The notes: generated from the sequence alone by a model not told the origin. Positions 9,183-16,906 are shown, numbered from the stretch's first letter. The stretch is DNA of 35,246 nucleotides from Myxococcaceae bacterium (GCA_019686135.1 JADGHL010000044.1:1-35246), one strand, 5' to 3'. Made by a program: numbers and translations.

Positions 9183-10322
9183 ATGACCAAGGGAATTCGC
9201 GCATGGGCCGTCGTCCTGGCCATCTGGGGGAGCGCGGCGGCCGCGGAGAACGCGCCCCGGCCCACCCTGGCGGTGATGGATCTCGAAGCGAAGGGCCCCC
9301 CGCCATTGCAGGTGGAGGCGGTGACCGCCGGCGTGGTTCGGGGCATCCGCGAGCTCGACGTGTTCAACGTGCTGGCGGCGGAGGACGTGCGGCAGCTTCT
9401 GGCGATCGAACGGTCGCGGCAGCTGCTCGGCGGCGACGCCTCGGCGAAGCTGCCCCTGGTCGACGTGCTGGGCGCGCGCGACACCGTGGTGGGAACCGTG
9501 CGCGGAACAGCCGATGCGCTCACCGTGGAGCTCCGGCTTCTCGACACCGCCTCCCAGAAGGTGCGGGCGGAGAAGACGCTGGGGCCTGCGCCGTTGCAGC
9601 AGGTGCTCAAGGACGTCGGAGGGATTGCGCAGGAGCTGCTTGGGCCGTTGTTGCAGGAGCAGCAGGGGCGGCTGGTGGTGCAGGCCTCCGAGGAGGGCGC
9701 CGAGCTCCGGGTGGATGACGTGCTGCGCGGATCCACGCCGCTCAAGGAGCCGCTGACGCTCCCGCGCGGGACGCACCGGTTGGAGGTGCGCAAGGACGGC
9801 TTCATCACGGCGATCGAGCCCGTGCAGATCCAGCCGGACGCGACCGCGGTGAAGGAGCTGCGGCTGGTCCCGTCCCCCGACTACGCCGAAGCGTGGAAGC
9901 AGCGGCACGGGCGCCTGCGCGTCGGCGCGTGGATCTCCACCGTGGTGGCAGTAGGAGCCATCGGCGGCGCGGTGTTCCTCGATCGCACCGCGGACACGGC
10001 GTATCGCCAGGAGTTCCTTCCCCGGAAGTACGCGCTGGACGGCACCGGCGGCAGCACCCTGAGCGACCCGGAGCAGCAACGCGTCTTCGCGCAGTGCCTG
10101 ACCGACCAGCGCACCGTCTGCACCGAACAGACGCGGGCGGTCGCCGGAGACATCGCCGCGCGGCAGTACGGGACGATCGGTCTGGCATCGCTGGGCGCCA
10201 TCGCCACTGGAGTGGCCGCGTACCTGTGGCTGACCGGCGAGGATCCGAACCGCTACTCGAAGCTCGTGGCAGGTGTGACGCTCGGATCGACGAACGGGTT
10301 CGCGGTCGCTGGATCGTTCTGA
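9183..10322 (+). CDS. Exported PEGA-domain protein
   Basis: A 379-aa protein with a Sec signal peptide (about 1-21, cut near AAAAEN). Residues 26-150 begin with RPTLAVMDLEAKG and resemble the alpha/beta fold used in CsgG/FlgO-like or TolB-N-like periplasmic proteins (inference). A PEGA domain (about 160-230: RLVVQASEEGAELRVDD, then LPRGTHRLEVRKDGF) follows; this family is typically surface or periplasmic and often binds carbohydrate or peptidoglycan. Two hydrophobic helices (about 246-266 and 328-350) flank a loop with two cysteines that could pair. Such PEGA proteins with C-terminal hydrophobic segments are common in myxobacteria. Function unknown. It is divergent from the lipoprotein and may act with it at the envelope. 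Confidence 0.82.
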   Translation: MTKGIRAWAVVLAIWGSAAAAENAPRPTLAVMDLEAKGPPPLQVEAVTAGVVRGIRELDVFNVLAAEDVRQLLAIERSRQLLGGDASAKLPLVDVLGARDTVVGTVRGTADALTVELRLLDTASQKVRAEKTLGPAPLQQVLKDVGGIAQELLGPLLQEQQGRLVVQASEEGAELRVDDVLRGSTPLKEPLTLPRGTHRLEVRKDGFITAIEPVQIQPDATAVKELRLVPSPDYAEAWKQRHGRLRVGAWISTVVAVGAIGGAVFLDRTADTAYRQEFLPRKYALDGTGGSTLSDPEQQRVFAQCLTDQRTVCTEQTRAVAGDIAARQYGTIGLASLGAIATGVAAYLWLTGEDPNRYSKLVAGVTLGSTNGFAVAGSF

Positions 10323-10326
10323 GCAC

Positions 10327-10510
10327 CGGCTCCAGCCCGCGCGGCCCCGCGGGGCACAGGACGCGCACACGCGAGACGCAAGACACGGGACTGACGACCC
10401 GCTCGAGGCTGGCACGTGTGCAACAAGCCGGCCGACGCACGACCGCCGCGGAGCGGCGGCTCCGGCCCGCGCGCCCGCGGGAACGCGCGCACACGACTCA
10501 CGACCAACGA
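10327..10510. repeat. Imperfect direct repeat in the gap between convergent genes
   Basis: Two related copies begin with CGGCTCC(A/G)GCCCGCGCG at 10327 and 10457, a spacing of 130 bp. Each continues through a CCCGCGGG core into a CGCGCACACG stretch and then an A/C-rich stretch. The intervening DNA is low in T on this strand. The 203-bp gap holds no gene I can support. Confidence 0.5.
10443..10459. terminator. Strong GC hairpin between convergent genes
   Basis: A perfect 7-bp stem (CCGCCGC / GCGGCGG) with a 3-nt loop lies between the stops of the PEGA gene and the MFS gene. There is no T-run, so it would be a bidirectional, non-canonical terminator at best. Confidence 0.35.
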
Positions 10511-10525
10511 GGCACCACCAACGCG

Positions 10526-11830
10526 TTATTCGCCCGAGCCGCCTGTCGCGGTGAGGCCCGCGGCGCGCAGCGATTCCATCCAGCGGCGCCTCGGTGCCGC
10601 AATCGCCATGTGGCCTGCGGCGATCAGCCCACACAGCCCGACGCAGGAGAGCCAGAGCGTGCGCGCTCCCAATTTCTCCATCACGAAGGAGCCCGCCAAC
10701 GGCCCGGCGAAGAACGCGAGTCCCCAGCACATCGAGAACACCGCCTGGTAGCGGCCACGGGCGTGCGTGGGCGACAGGTCTGCTACCAGCGCGGAGGCCA
10801 CTGGTGAGGAGGCGATCTCCCCCAGCGTCCACACCACCACGCCCAGGACGTACAGCGGGGCCGTGTGCGCCCACGCGTTGAGGCCGAAGCCGAACCCGAC
10901 CAGCACGGCGGAGACCGCGAGCACGTGCGACCGGCGGAAGCGGGTGAGTGTCCGCGCCACGAACGGCTGCACCAGGCAGATGAGGATGCCGTTGACCGCG
11001 ATGATCGCCCCGAAGCCCTGCGGGCCCAGCTCCCTGCGGATCTCCAGCGCGAGCGTGGAGTTGTGCTGGAAGAACAGCACCGCCAGCAAGAACGAGAGCG
11101 CACAGAAGCTGACGAACACGCCGTCGCGGACGATTTCCTGGTACCCGAGCCGCTCCCAGGTGCGCCGGACGAACCCCGGGAGGCTCGGACGAACGCCATC
11201 CGGAGCGGCCGCTGCCGGGATGTCCGATTCAGGCTTCGTCTCCGGCACCTTCCACAGCACCAGGAGCGCGTAGAGGAACGTCGTCGCCGCGTCGGCGACG
11301 AACAGCGCGGTGAAGCTGCGCGTGGCCATGAAGCCCGCAATCACGGGCGCGACGGAGAAGCCGAGGTTGGCGGCCCAGTAGAGCGCCGTGAATGCGGTGA
11401 GCCGGTGCTCGGGGCCCACGACGTCCGCGACCGTGGCGGAGACCGCGGGGCGGATGAGCTCGGTCGTGAAGCCCACCACGAAGGTCACCACGGCGATCAG
11501 CGCCGGCTCGCGCAGAAAGCCCAGCGTCAGCATCGCCGCCGAGGACGTGAACAGGCCGAAGAGCAGAGTGGCGCGCCGGCCCACGCGGTCTGCGAAATAT
11601 CCGCCCGTCGGACTGGACAACAGCGCGCCCAGACCGAACACCGCGACGATGCTGCCGGCCTCTCCGGTGGAGAGATGGCGCTGGTCGGTCAGATAGATGG
11701 CGAGGAACGGGACGACGAAGCTGCCGAGGCGGTTGATCAACGATCCCGCCCACAGGAACCAGAACGTCGAAGGAAGTCCCCGGGTCACCCGGCGGAGCGA
11801 GTCGGCCAGCACGGAGGTGGCGGATAGCAT
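10526..11830 (-). CDS. MFS transporter (DHA1-type drug/metabolite exporter)
   Basis: A 434-aa protein with about 12 hydrophobic segments in two halves separated by a charged loop (about 195-225). The MFS motif A (GYFADRVGRRATLLFG) follows TM2. The N-terminal half contains GFTTELIRPAVSATVADVV, typical of the multidrug-resistance-like DHA1 group, and the C-terminal half contains the equivalent SSPVASALVADLSPTHARGRYQ, with 20 or fewer residues conserved at a time. It probably exports a small molecule by proton antiport at the inner membrane; the substrate cannot be inferred. I chose the ATG at 11830; the in-frame extension to 11890 runs into the heptamer repeat and looks non-coding. The gene is separated from clpA by 165 bp and is probably a separate unit. 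Confidence 0.88.
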   Translation of the reverse strand: MLSATSVLADSLRRVTRGLPSTFWFLWAGSLINRLGSFVVPFLAIYLTDQRHLSTGEAGSIVAVFGLGALLSSPTGGYFADRVGRRATLLFGLFTSSAAMLTLGFLREPALIAVVTFVVGFTTELIRPAVSATVADVVGPEHRLTAFTALYWAANLGFSVAPVIAGFMATRSFTALFVADAATTFLYALLVLWKVPETKPESDIPAAAAPDGVRPSLPGFVRRTWERLGYQEIVRDGVFVSFCALSFLLAVLFFQHNSTLALEIRRELGPQGFGAIIAVNGILICLVQPFVARTLTRFRRSHVLAVSAVLVGFGFGLNAWAHTAPLYVLGVVVWTLGEIASSPVASALVADLSPTHARGRYQAVFSMCWGLAFFAGPLAGSFVMEKLGARTLWLSCVGLCGLIAAGHMAIAAPRRRWMESLRAAGLTATGGSGE

Positions 11831-11870
11831 GCGGTGGGCGTGGACGCCGACGTCGGTGGAAGGCTGACAT

Positions 11871-11993
11871 CCGTCTACCGTCTGCAGCAACCGGTGCTGC
11901 CTTCGGGCGTGGCGGCGGACTTCAGCGCGCGGATCGGCCTGTGCGCACTGGTCCCGGGCCTGCGGAAGACGGCAGACGGTTGACGGCAGACCG
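11871..11993. repeat. Heptameric AGACGG array with an inverted partner
   Basis: On the plus strand 11966-11993 is four heptamers: AAGACGG, CAGACGG, TTGACGG, CAGACCG. The complement (CCGTCTA, CCGTCTG) occurs at 11871-11884, so CCGTCTACCGTCTGC pairs with 11972-11986 at 14 of 15 positions around an 86-bp spacer. The inner GACGG-CAGA-CCGTC (11982-11995) also forms a small hairpin just past the clpA stop. The same heptamer family recurs at 27169-27196. Confidence 0.6.
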
Positions 11994-11995
11994 TC

Positions 11996-14263
11996 TCATC
12001 TCGCCGCCTCCGTCCGTACCGCCAGCTCCTCGCCCTCCACATCCACCTTCGCCACGCCACCGTTCTTCAGCGCGCCGAACAACAGCGCCTCGGCCAGCTT
12101 GCGCTTGATCTGGTTCTCCACCAGCCGCGCCATCGGCCGCGCGCCGAACGCAGGGTCGTACCCGTGCTTCGCCAGCCAGTCGCGCGCCGCACGGGTCACC
12201 TCCAGCTTCACGTTCTTCGGATCGAGCTGCTCCTGAAGCAGGCCGATCTCCTTGTCCACGACCTTGAGGATGATCTCGTAGGACAGCCCGCTGAAGAGGA
12301 TCCACCCGTCCAGGCGGTTGCGGAACTCGGGCGTGAACGTGCGCTCGATCGCCTTCTTCGCGCGCGACGTATCCACGCTCTCACCGCCGCCGAAGCCGAT
12401 CGACCGGGTCTGCATGTCGACCGCGCCGGCGTTGGTGGTGAGGATGAGGATGACGTTGCGGAAATCCGCCTTGCGCCCGTTGTTGTCGGTGAGCGTGGCG
12501 TGGTCCATCACCTGCAACAGGATGTTGAAGAGATCGGGGTGCGCCTTTTCGATCTCGTCCAGCACCACCACCGAGTACGGGTGCTTGCGCACGGCATCGG
12601 TGAGCAGCCCGCCCTGGTCGAACCCGACGTAGCCCGGCGGCGCGCCGATCAGCCGCGAGACGGTGTGCTTCTCCGAGTACTCCGACATGTCGTAGCGGAG
12701 GAACTCCACGCCGAGCGCTTTGGCCAGCTGCTTGGCCAGCTCCGTCTTGCCCACGCCGGTGGGCCCGGAGAAGAGGAACGAGCCGATCGGCTTGTCCGGC
12801 GTGCGCAGGCCGCTGCGCGCCAGCTTGATCGCCGCGGTCAGCTCTTCGATCGCCTTGTCCTGGCCGAAGATCACCGCCTTGAGCTGTTCCTCGAGATGCT
12901 GCAGCTGCTCGCCCTCGTTGGCGGAGACGCTGCGCGCCGGCACCTTCGCCATCTTCGAGACGACCTCCTCGACGTTCTTCTCGGTGACGACGCCAGTGCG
13001 CTGGCCCTCGGGCCGCAGGCGTTCGGCCGCGCCGGTCTCGTCCAGCACGTCGATCGCCTTGTCCGGCAGAAAGCGGTCGTTGATGTACTTGGCGGAGAGC
13101 TCGGCGGCGGCGCGGATCGCCGACTCCTCGTACTTCACCTGGTGGTGCGCCTCGTAGCGCGGCTGCAGCCCCTTGAGGATCTTCACCGTGTCCTCGATCG
13201 ACGGCTCGCCGACTTCGATCTTCTGGAAGCGGCGGGACAGCGCGCGGTCGCGCTCGAAGGCGGACTTGTACTCCTGGTACGTCGTGGACCCGATGCAGCG
13301 CAGGCTGCCCGACGCCAGCGCCGGCTTGAGGAGGTTGGACGCATCCATCGAGCCGCCGGTCGTCGCCCCCGCACCGACAATGGTGTGGATCTCGTCGATG
13401 AAGAGGATCGAGTTCGGGATCTTCTGCACCGCCTTGAGCACCGCCTTGAGGCGCTCCTCGAACTGGCCGCGGAACTTGGTCCCCGCGAGCAGCGCGCCCA
13501 TGTCGAGCAGGAAGACCTGCGCGTCCTTGAGCGCGTCGGGCACCTTGCCTTCGATGATGTGCAGCGCCAGGCCCTCGGCGATCGCCGTCTTGCCCACGCC
13601 GGGCTCGCCCACGTAGAGCGGGTTGTTCTTCCGGCGGCGGCACAGCACCTGGACGGTGCGCTCCAGCTCGAGCTCGCGGCCGATGAGCGGATCGATCCGC
13701 CCCGCCTTCGCCTCCTCGTTGAGGTTGGTGCAGTACGCCTTGAGCGGATCCTTCGCCGGCGCTTCGCCCTCCTCGCCCTCGCCGGCGGGCGCGGCCTCTT
13801 CGGCGTCCTCGTCGCTGCTCTCCTTGGTGATGCCGTGGGAGATGTAGTTGAGGATGTCGATCCGGCTGATGCCCTCCTCCTTGAGGACGAACAGCGCGTA
13901 CGACTCCTCCTCGCGGAAGAACGCCACCAGCACGTCCCCGCCGTCGATGGTCTTCTGTTCGGCGGAGAGCGCGTGGATCGCCGCGCGGTTGAGCACCCGC
14001 TCGACGCCGATGGTCTGCTGTGGATCGGACTCGTCGCCTTCGGGGAGCTGCTCCACCGTGTCCATCAAAAACGCGGTGAGCTTCTGCTCCATCCGCTTGA
14101 GGTTGCCGCCGCAGGCACGCAGCACCTCTGCCGAGCGCTTGTCCTTGAGCATCGCGAGCAGAAGGTGCTCGAGCGTCAGGTACTCGTGCCGCATCTTCTT
14201 CGCTTCAGCGCGCGCGGCGCGGAAGGTGGCCTGCAGCTCCTTGGCGATCGACGGGGGTGCCAC
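11996..14263 (-). CDS. clpA: ClpA, AAA+ unfoldase of the ClpAP protease
   Basis: A 755-aa two-ring AAA+ ATPase that unfolds substrates and feeds them to ClpP. The N-domain (1-145) is followed by an acidic linker (about 148-170). D1 has Walker A GEPGVGKT (219-226) and Walker B with D290-E291. D2 has Walker A GPTGVGKT (500-507) and Walker B with D569-E570. The ClpP-docking loop reads IGF at 622-624. There is no long coiled-coil middle domain, which excludes ClpB and ClpC. The start is a GTG, with GGAGGA nine bases upstream inside the end of clpS. Only 2 bp separate it from clpS, so the two are co-translated. No clpP is nearby. Confidence 0.97.
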   Translation of the reverse strand: MAPPSIAKELQATFRAARAEAKKMRHEYLTLEHLLLAMLKDKRSAEVLRACGGNLKRMEQKLTAFLMDTVEQLPEGDESDPQQTIGVERVLNRAAIHALSAEQKTIDGGDVLVAFFREEESYALFVLKEEGISRIDILNYISHGITKESSDEDAEEAAPAGEGEEGEAPAKDPLKAYCTNLNEEAKAGRIDPLIGRELELERTVQVLCRRRKNNPLYVGEPGVGKTAIAEGLALHIIEGKVPDALKDAQVFLLDMGALLAGTKFRGQFEERLKAVLKAVQKIPNSILFIDEIHTIVGAGATTGGSMDASNLLKPALASGSLRCIGSTTYQEYKSAFERDRALSRRFQKIEVGEPSIEDTVKILKGLQPRYEAHHQVKYEESAIRAAAELSAKYINDRFLPDKAIDVLDETGAAERLRPEGQRTGVVTEKNVEEVVSKMAKVPARSVSANEGEQLQHLEEQLKAVIFGQDKAIEELTAAIKLARSGLRTPDKPIGSFLFSGPTGVGKTELAKQLAKALGVEFLRYDMSEYSEKHTVSRLIGAPPGYVGFDQGGLLTDAVRKHPYSVVVLDEIEKAHPDLFNILLQVMDHATLTDNNGRKADFRNVILILTTNAGAVDMQTRSIGFGGGESVDTSRAKKAIERTFTPEFRNRLDGWILFSGLSYEIILKVVDKEIGLLQEQLDPKNVKLEVTRAARDWLAKHGYDPAFGARPMARLVENQIKRKLAEALLFGALKNGGVAKVDVEGEELAVRTEAAR

Positions 14264-14265
14264 TG

Positions 14266-14589
14266 TCAGTCGTCCTCCGGTTCCATCGAGAGCCGGAGCG
14301 GGAATTCGTTCTCCTGCGCCAGCTGCTCCACGAGGCGGATCTTCGTCTCCGCGACCTCGTATGTATAAACGCCCGCAACGCCGATGCCGTTGTAATGGAC
14401 GTGCAGCATGATCTGCACCGCGTCGGTCTCGGACTTGTGGAAGACCTCCTTCAGGATGGCCACCACGAAGTCCCGGGTCGTGTAGTTGTCGTTGTGCAGA
14501 AGCACCTTGTAGAGCTTCGGTCTCTGAAGCCGGACGTGCTTCTTCGTTTCGGTGGCGACATCACTATCGCCCTCGTACTTCCGAGGCAT
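14266..14589 (-). CDS. clpS: ClpS adaptor (N-degron recognition)
   Basis: A 107-aa adaptor that binds N-terminal bulky hydrophobic residues and delivers those substrates to ClpA. The ClpS core begins at about residue 23. N33, D34 and H65 match the residues that bind the alpha-amino group in E. coli ClpS (N34, D35, H66). The pocket stretch reads NDNYTTRD where E. coli has NDDYTPME, so the gatekeeper Met40 corresponds to R39 here. The C-terminal VAETK and ENEFPL segments are typical. An AGGTGA site precedes the ATG and overlaps the stop of the upstream acyltransferase gene, 6 bp away. I infer an operon of acyltransferase, clpS and clpA. Confidence 0.95.
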   Translation of the reverse strand: MPRKYEGDSDVATETKKHVRLQRPKLYKVLLHNDNYTTRDFVVAILKEVFHKSETDAVQIMLHVHYNGIGVAGVYTYEVAETKIRLVEQLAQENEFPLRLSMEPEDD

Positions 14590-14595
14590 GCCAGG

Positions 14596-15771
14596 TCACC
14601 TGCCTGCTTTCCAGACGTCTTCGCGCAACCCGCTCTCCTCGAGCCAGCGCGGCATACCCTCCCGGATCGCCGCGCGCTCCTGAACCAGGAAGTTTCGCAC
14701 GGCGCCATCCAGGCGCGGGTGGAAGATCCAGTGTGCGCTCCAGGTGAGCGAGGGCTCGAACCCGCGGACGAGCTTGTGCTCGCCGCCCGCCCCCGGCTCG
14801 AAGCGTCGTACGCCGCGGCGGATCGCCTCCTCGATCGAATGGTAGAGGCACACGTTGAAGTGCAGAAAGGGGTACTCCTCGAAGCATCCCCAATAACGTC
14901 CGTACAGCGTCGTGGCTGACGCGAGGTTGAGCGCACCCGCCACCAGCCGGCCGTCCTTGCGCGCCTCCACCAGTTCGAGACGGGAGCGCATCGACCGAAG
15001 CAAAAGCTCGAAGAAGCGGGGCGTCAGGTACCGGTGGCCGAAGAGGTACTTATCCACCGTGGACGCGTAGATCCGGAACACCGTCTCGGCGCTCACCTCC
15101 GAAAGCTCGTCCCCTCGGAGCGTCCGCAGACGGATGCCCTGCTCCCCCGGCGCGCGGCGCTCGCGGCGGAGCTGGGTGCGGCGCTTCGAACGGAAGGCGG
15201 TGAGGAAGTCGTCGAAAGAGCCGTAGCCGCGGTTGCGCCAGTGGTACTGGACACCGAGCCGGATCGCGAAGCCGTCCTCCTCCAGCGCCTGCGCCTCCTC
15301 TTCGGTGGGGAAGAGCACGTGCACCGACGAGAGCCCTTCGCTCCGCGCCAGCTCCACGGCGCCGCGGGCGAGCTCGCGGATCCGGGCGCGGCGATCTTCG
15401 CCCGGCGCGACCAGCAGCCGCGGACCGGTCGCGGGCGTCAGCGGCACGGCGAGCACCAGCTTCGGGTAGTAACGGAAGCCGAGGCGTTCGGCGGCGCTGG
15501 CCCACGTCCAGTCGAAGACGAACTCGCCATGGCTGTCGTCCTTCAGGTATGCGGGCGCCGCGGCCACCAGCCGCGTGCCCTCCCACACCGCCAGGTGCGC
15601 CGGCCTCCAGCCGCGTTCGGGCGTGATGCTGCCGGACGCCTCCAGCGCATGGAGCCAGTCCCACTCGAGGAACGGCACGGCCTCGGGCGGCACCAGCGCG
15701 TTCCACGTCTCCTTCGGAATGTCGGAGATCGCATGGTGGACGCGCAGGTTGGAGGGCAGGGGAGCGGACAT
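14596..15771 (-). CDS. Predicted N-acyltransferase, FemAB/GNAT-like (COG3146, DUF482 type)
   Basis: A 391-aa cytosolic protein matching the family of predicted N-acyltransferases whose fold resembles two GNAT domains, as in FemABX and leucyl/phenylalanyl-tRNA-protein transferase. Recognisable segments are VPFLEWDWLHALEASGS (about 28-45), a YYPKLVLAVP strand, the central basic KRRTQLRRERR stretch, and the C-terminal LYGRYWGCFEEYPFLHFNVCLY and RFEPGAGGEHKLVRGF blocks, which are family hallmarks. The substrate is not established for the family as far as I know. I chose the ATG at 15771; nothing upstream looks coding and no ribosome site is visible. The stop lies 6 bp before clpS, suggesting a shared role in N-terminal tagging of substrates (inference). 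Confidence 0.85.
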   Translation of the reverse strand: MSAPLPSNLRVHHAISDIPKETWNALVPPEAVPFLEWDWLHALEASGSITPERGWRPAHLAVWEGTRLVAAAPAYLKDDSHGEFVFDWTWASAAERLGFRYYPKLVLAVPLTPATGPRLLVAPGEDRRARIRELARGAVELARSEGLSSVHVLFPTEEEAQALEEDGFAIRLGVQYHWRNRGYGSFDDFLTAFRSKRRTQLRRERRAPGEQGIRLRTLRGDELSEVSAETVFRIYASTVDKYLFGHRYLTPRFFELLLRSMRSRLELVEARKDGRLVAGALNLASATTLYGRYWGCFEEYPFLHFNVCLYHSIEEAIRRGVRRFEPGAGGEHKLVRGFEPSLTWSAHWIFHPRLDGAVRNFLVQERAAIREGMPRWLEESGLREDVWKAGR

Positions 15772-15808
15772 GAATCTGCGATGGCGGCCTGATCCGTAAC
15801 ACGGGCCC

Positions 15809-15833
15809 GGGGGCGGCGCTCGCCTGCGCCCCC
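15809..15833. promoter_or_regulatory. Inverted repeat in the divergent promoter region
   Basis: GGGGGCG (15809-15815) and CGCCCCC (15827-15833) pair across an 11-nt loop in the 109-bp gap between the acyltransferase gene and the DJ-1-like gene. It could be an operator serving both genes. No clear -10 or -35 element can be assigned. Confidence 0.3.
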
Positions 15834-15880
15834 ATCGGGCGGCGCTCCGCCGGGCGCGCGTCGGTGCGCAGCTTTGGGGC

Positions 15881-16483
15881 ATGGGCATGGTGGCGTTCAT
15901 CCTCGACCGCACGTTCGACGATCGACAGCTGAACACGGCGCTGGATTGTCTGCGCCGCGCAGGACACGAGGTGGTCACGGTGGGCGCGCAGCGTGGGCTG
16001 GAGCTGGAGGGTCGCCACGGGATGCGCCTGATGGTGGAGCGGGACGTCGACGAGTCCGACCCGAACGCCTTCGATGCGGCGGTCGTCCCCGGGGGCATCC
16101 CGGTCAACCACCTGCGCACGCACGAGCGGCTCCTGAATTTCCTTCGCGACGTCTACGCGGTGGGCAAGCCGGTAGGTGTGATGCGCGACGTGGGCTTCGT
16201 CCTCACGCGCGCAGAGACGGACGTGGGGCGGATCCTCACCTGGCCGGCAGTGAAACGCGCGTTGCTGGTGGATTCGATCGCCACCATCGAGGACGACCTG
16301 CTCCGGCGCGACGAGCTGATCCTTTCCGAGGACGGGGACATCACCACCTTCTGCGACGCGCTCGTCGAGGAGCTGGGGCGGGGCCATCTGGGCGCCGCTC
16401 CCCGGCAATTGCATGAGCACGTCGACGTCCTCGACGAAGAAGTGGTGGACAGCGCGAGCGGCCCTGCGCCGACGTCGCTGTAG
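15881..16483 (+). CDS. DJ-1/PfpI-like protein lacking the catalytic cysteine
   Basis: A 200-aa protein with the class I glutamine-amidotransferase-like fold of the DJ-1/PfpI family: strand MVAFILDRTFDDRQL, then HEVVTVGAQ, AAVVPGGIP (67-74) and the nucleophile-elbow strand KPVGVMRDVG (96-105). In active members that strand reads KPVAAICHG, with Cys then His. Here the two positions are R102 and D103. The only cysteines, C23 and C158, are elsewhere, so protease, glyoxalase or deglycase chemistry by the usual route is not expected. The end matches the family's FCDALVEEL helix. About 20 extra residues follow. An in-frame ATG also occurs two codons later. It may be a binding or regulatory pseudoenzyme. 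Confidence 0.75.
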   Translation: MGMVAFILDRTFDDRQLNTALDCLRRAGHEVVTVGAQRGLELEGRHGMRLMVERDVDESDPNAFDAAVVPGGIPVNHLRTHERLLNFLRDVYAVGKPVGVMRDVGFVLTRAETDVGRILTWPAVKRALLVDSIATIEDDLLRRDELILSEDGDITTFCDALVEELGRGHLGAAPRQLHEHVDVLDEEVVDSASGPAPTSL

Positions 16484-16516
16484 GTCACCGCGCGTGTTGT
16501 CGGAAGCGCCCGACTG

Positions 16517-16860
16517 TTCGAGCTGAACGCACGACGGCACGACCATCCGACGGCGGAGGTGTGCACCGCACAGCTCGCCAGCGAGGCGGGCGCGCCGCAG
16601 CCGTGTCGTCGTCGTGATTCGGCGCATGTCAGCGGGGTGACTCAGGGGCTCGAGTTTGAACGCACGATGGCGCCGTCATCCGAAGACGCGGGGGCGCCGC
16701 CGTGGTGTCGTCGTCGTGATTCGGCGGATCGCAGCGGGCAGCTCGGCGGCTCGAGTTGAACGCCCGACGGCATCGCCATCCGACGACGCAGGTGCGCTTC
16801 GCACAGGTCGCCGGCGAAGAGGGTGTGCCGCTGCGGTGCCGTCGTCGACACAGGAACAGC
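16517..16860. repeat. Three imperfect tandem repeat units in a gene-free stretch
   Basis: Units start at 16517, 16649 and 16750, each with TTCGAGCTGAACGC or CTCGAGTT-GAACGC, then an ACGACGGC-type stretch, CATCCGA(C/A)G, and a GTCGTCGTCGTGATTCGGCG block (reduced in the third). The middle unit is about 31 bases shorter because it lacks the segment around GCACAGCTCGCCAGCGA. A partial unit may precede at about 16490. The gap 16484-16930 holds nothing else except a hairpin near its end. Confidence 0.7.
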
Positions 16861-16906
16861 TCTTCGATGCGGTGAAGGCCCAGCGGCGCGGAAGTCGAGG
16901 ACGATC

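Noticed and set aside
10406-10425. A sigma-54-like promoter (TGGCACG followed by GCAAC).
   Set aside because: The -12 half does not read TTGC at the required spacing, and the site points into the end of a convergent gene.
12164-14368. A 734-codon open frame on the plus strand across clpA.
   Set aside because: It is the opposite strand of clpA with Arg/Leu/Gly/His-rich shadow composition, and no motif.
16559-16759. A small plus-strand frame of 66 codons in the repeat block, with repeated CRRRDSA segments.
   Set aside because: The repetition comes from the DNA repeat. There is no ribosome site, the units are not in constant register, and the spacing differs by 31 bases, so a protein role is not supported.
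16517-16860. A CRISPR-like array.
   Set aside because: The units are over 100 bp, imperfect, few, and have no short exact repeat with unique spacers. No cas genes are near.
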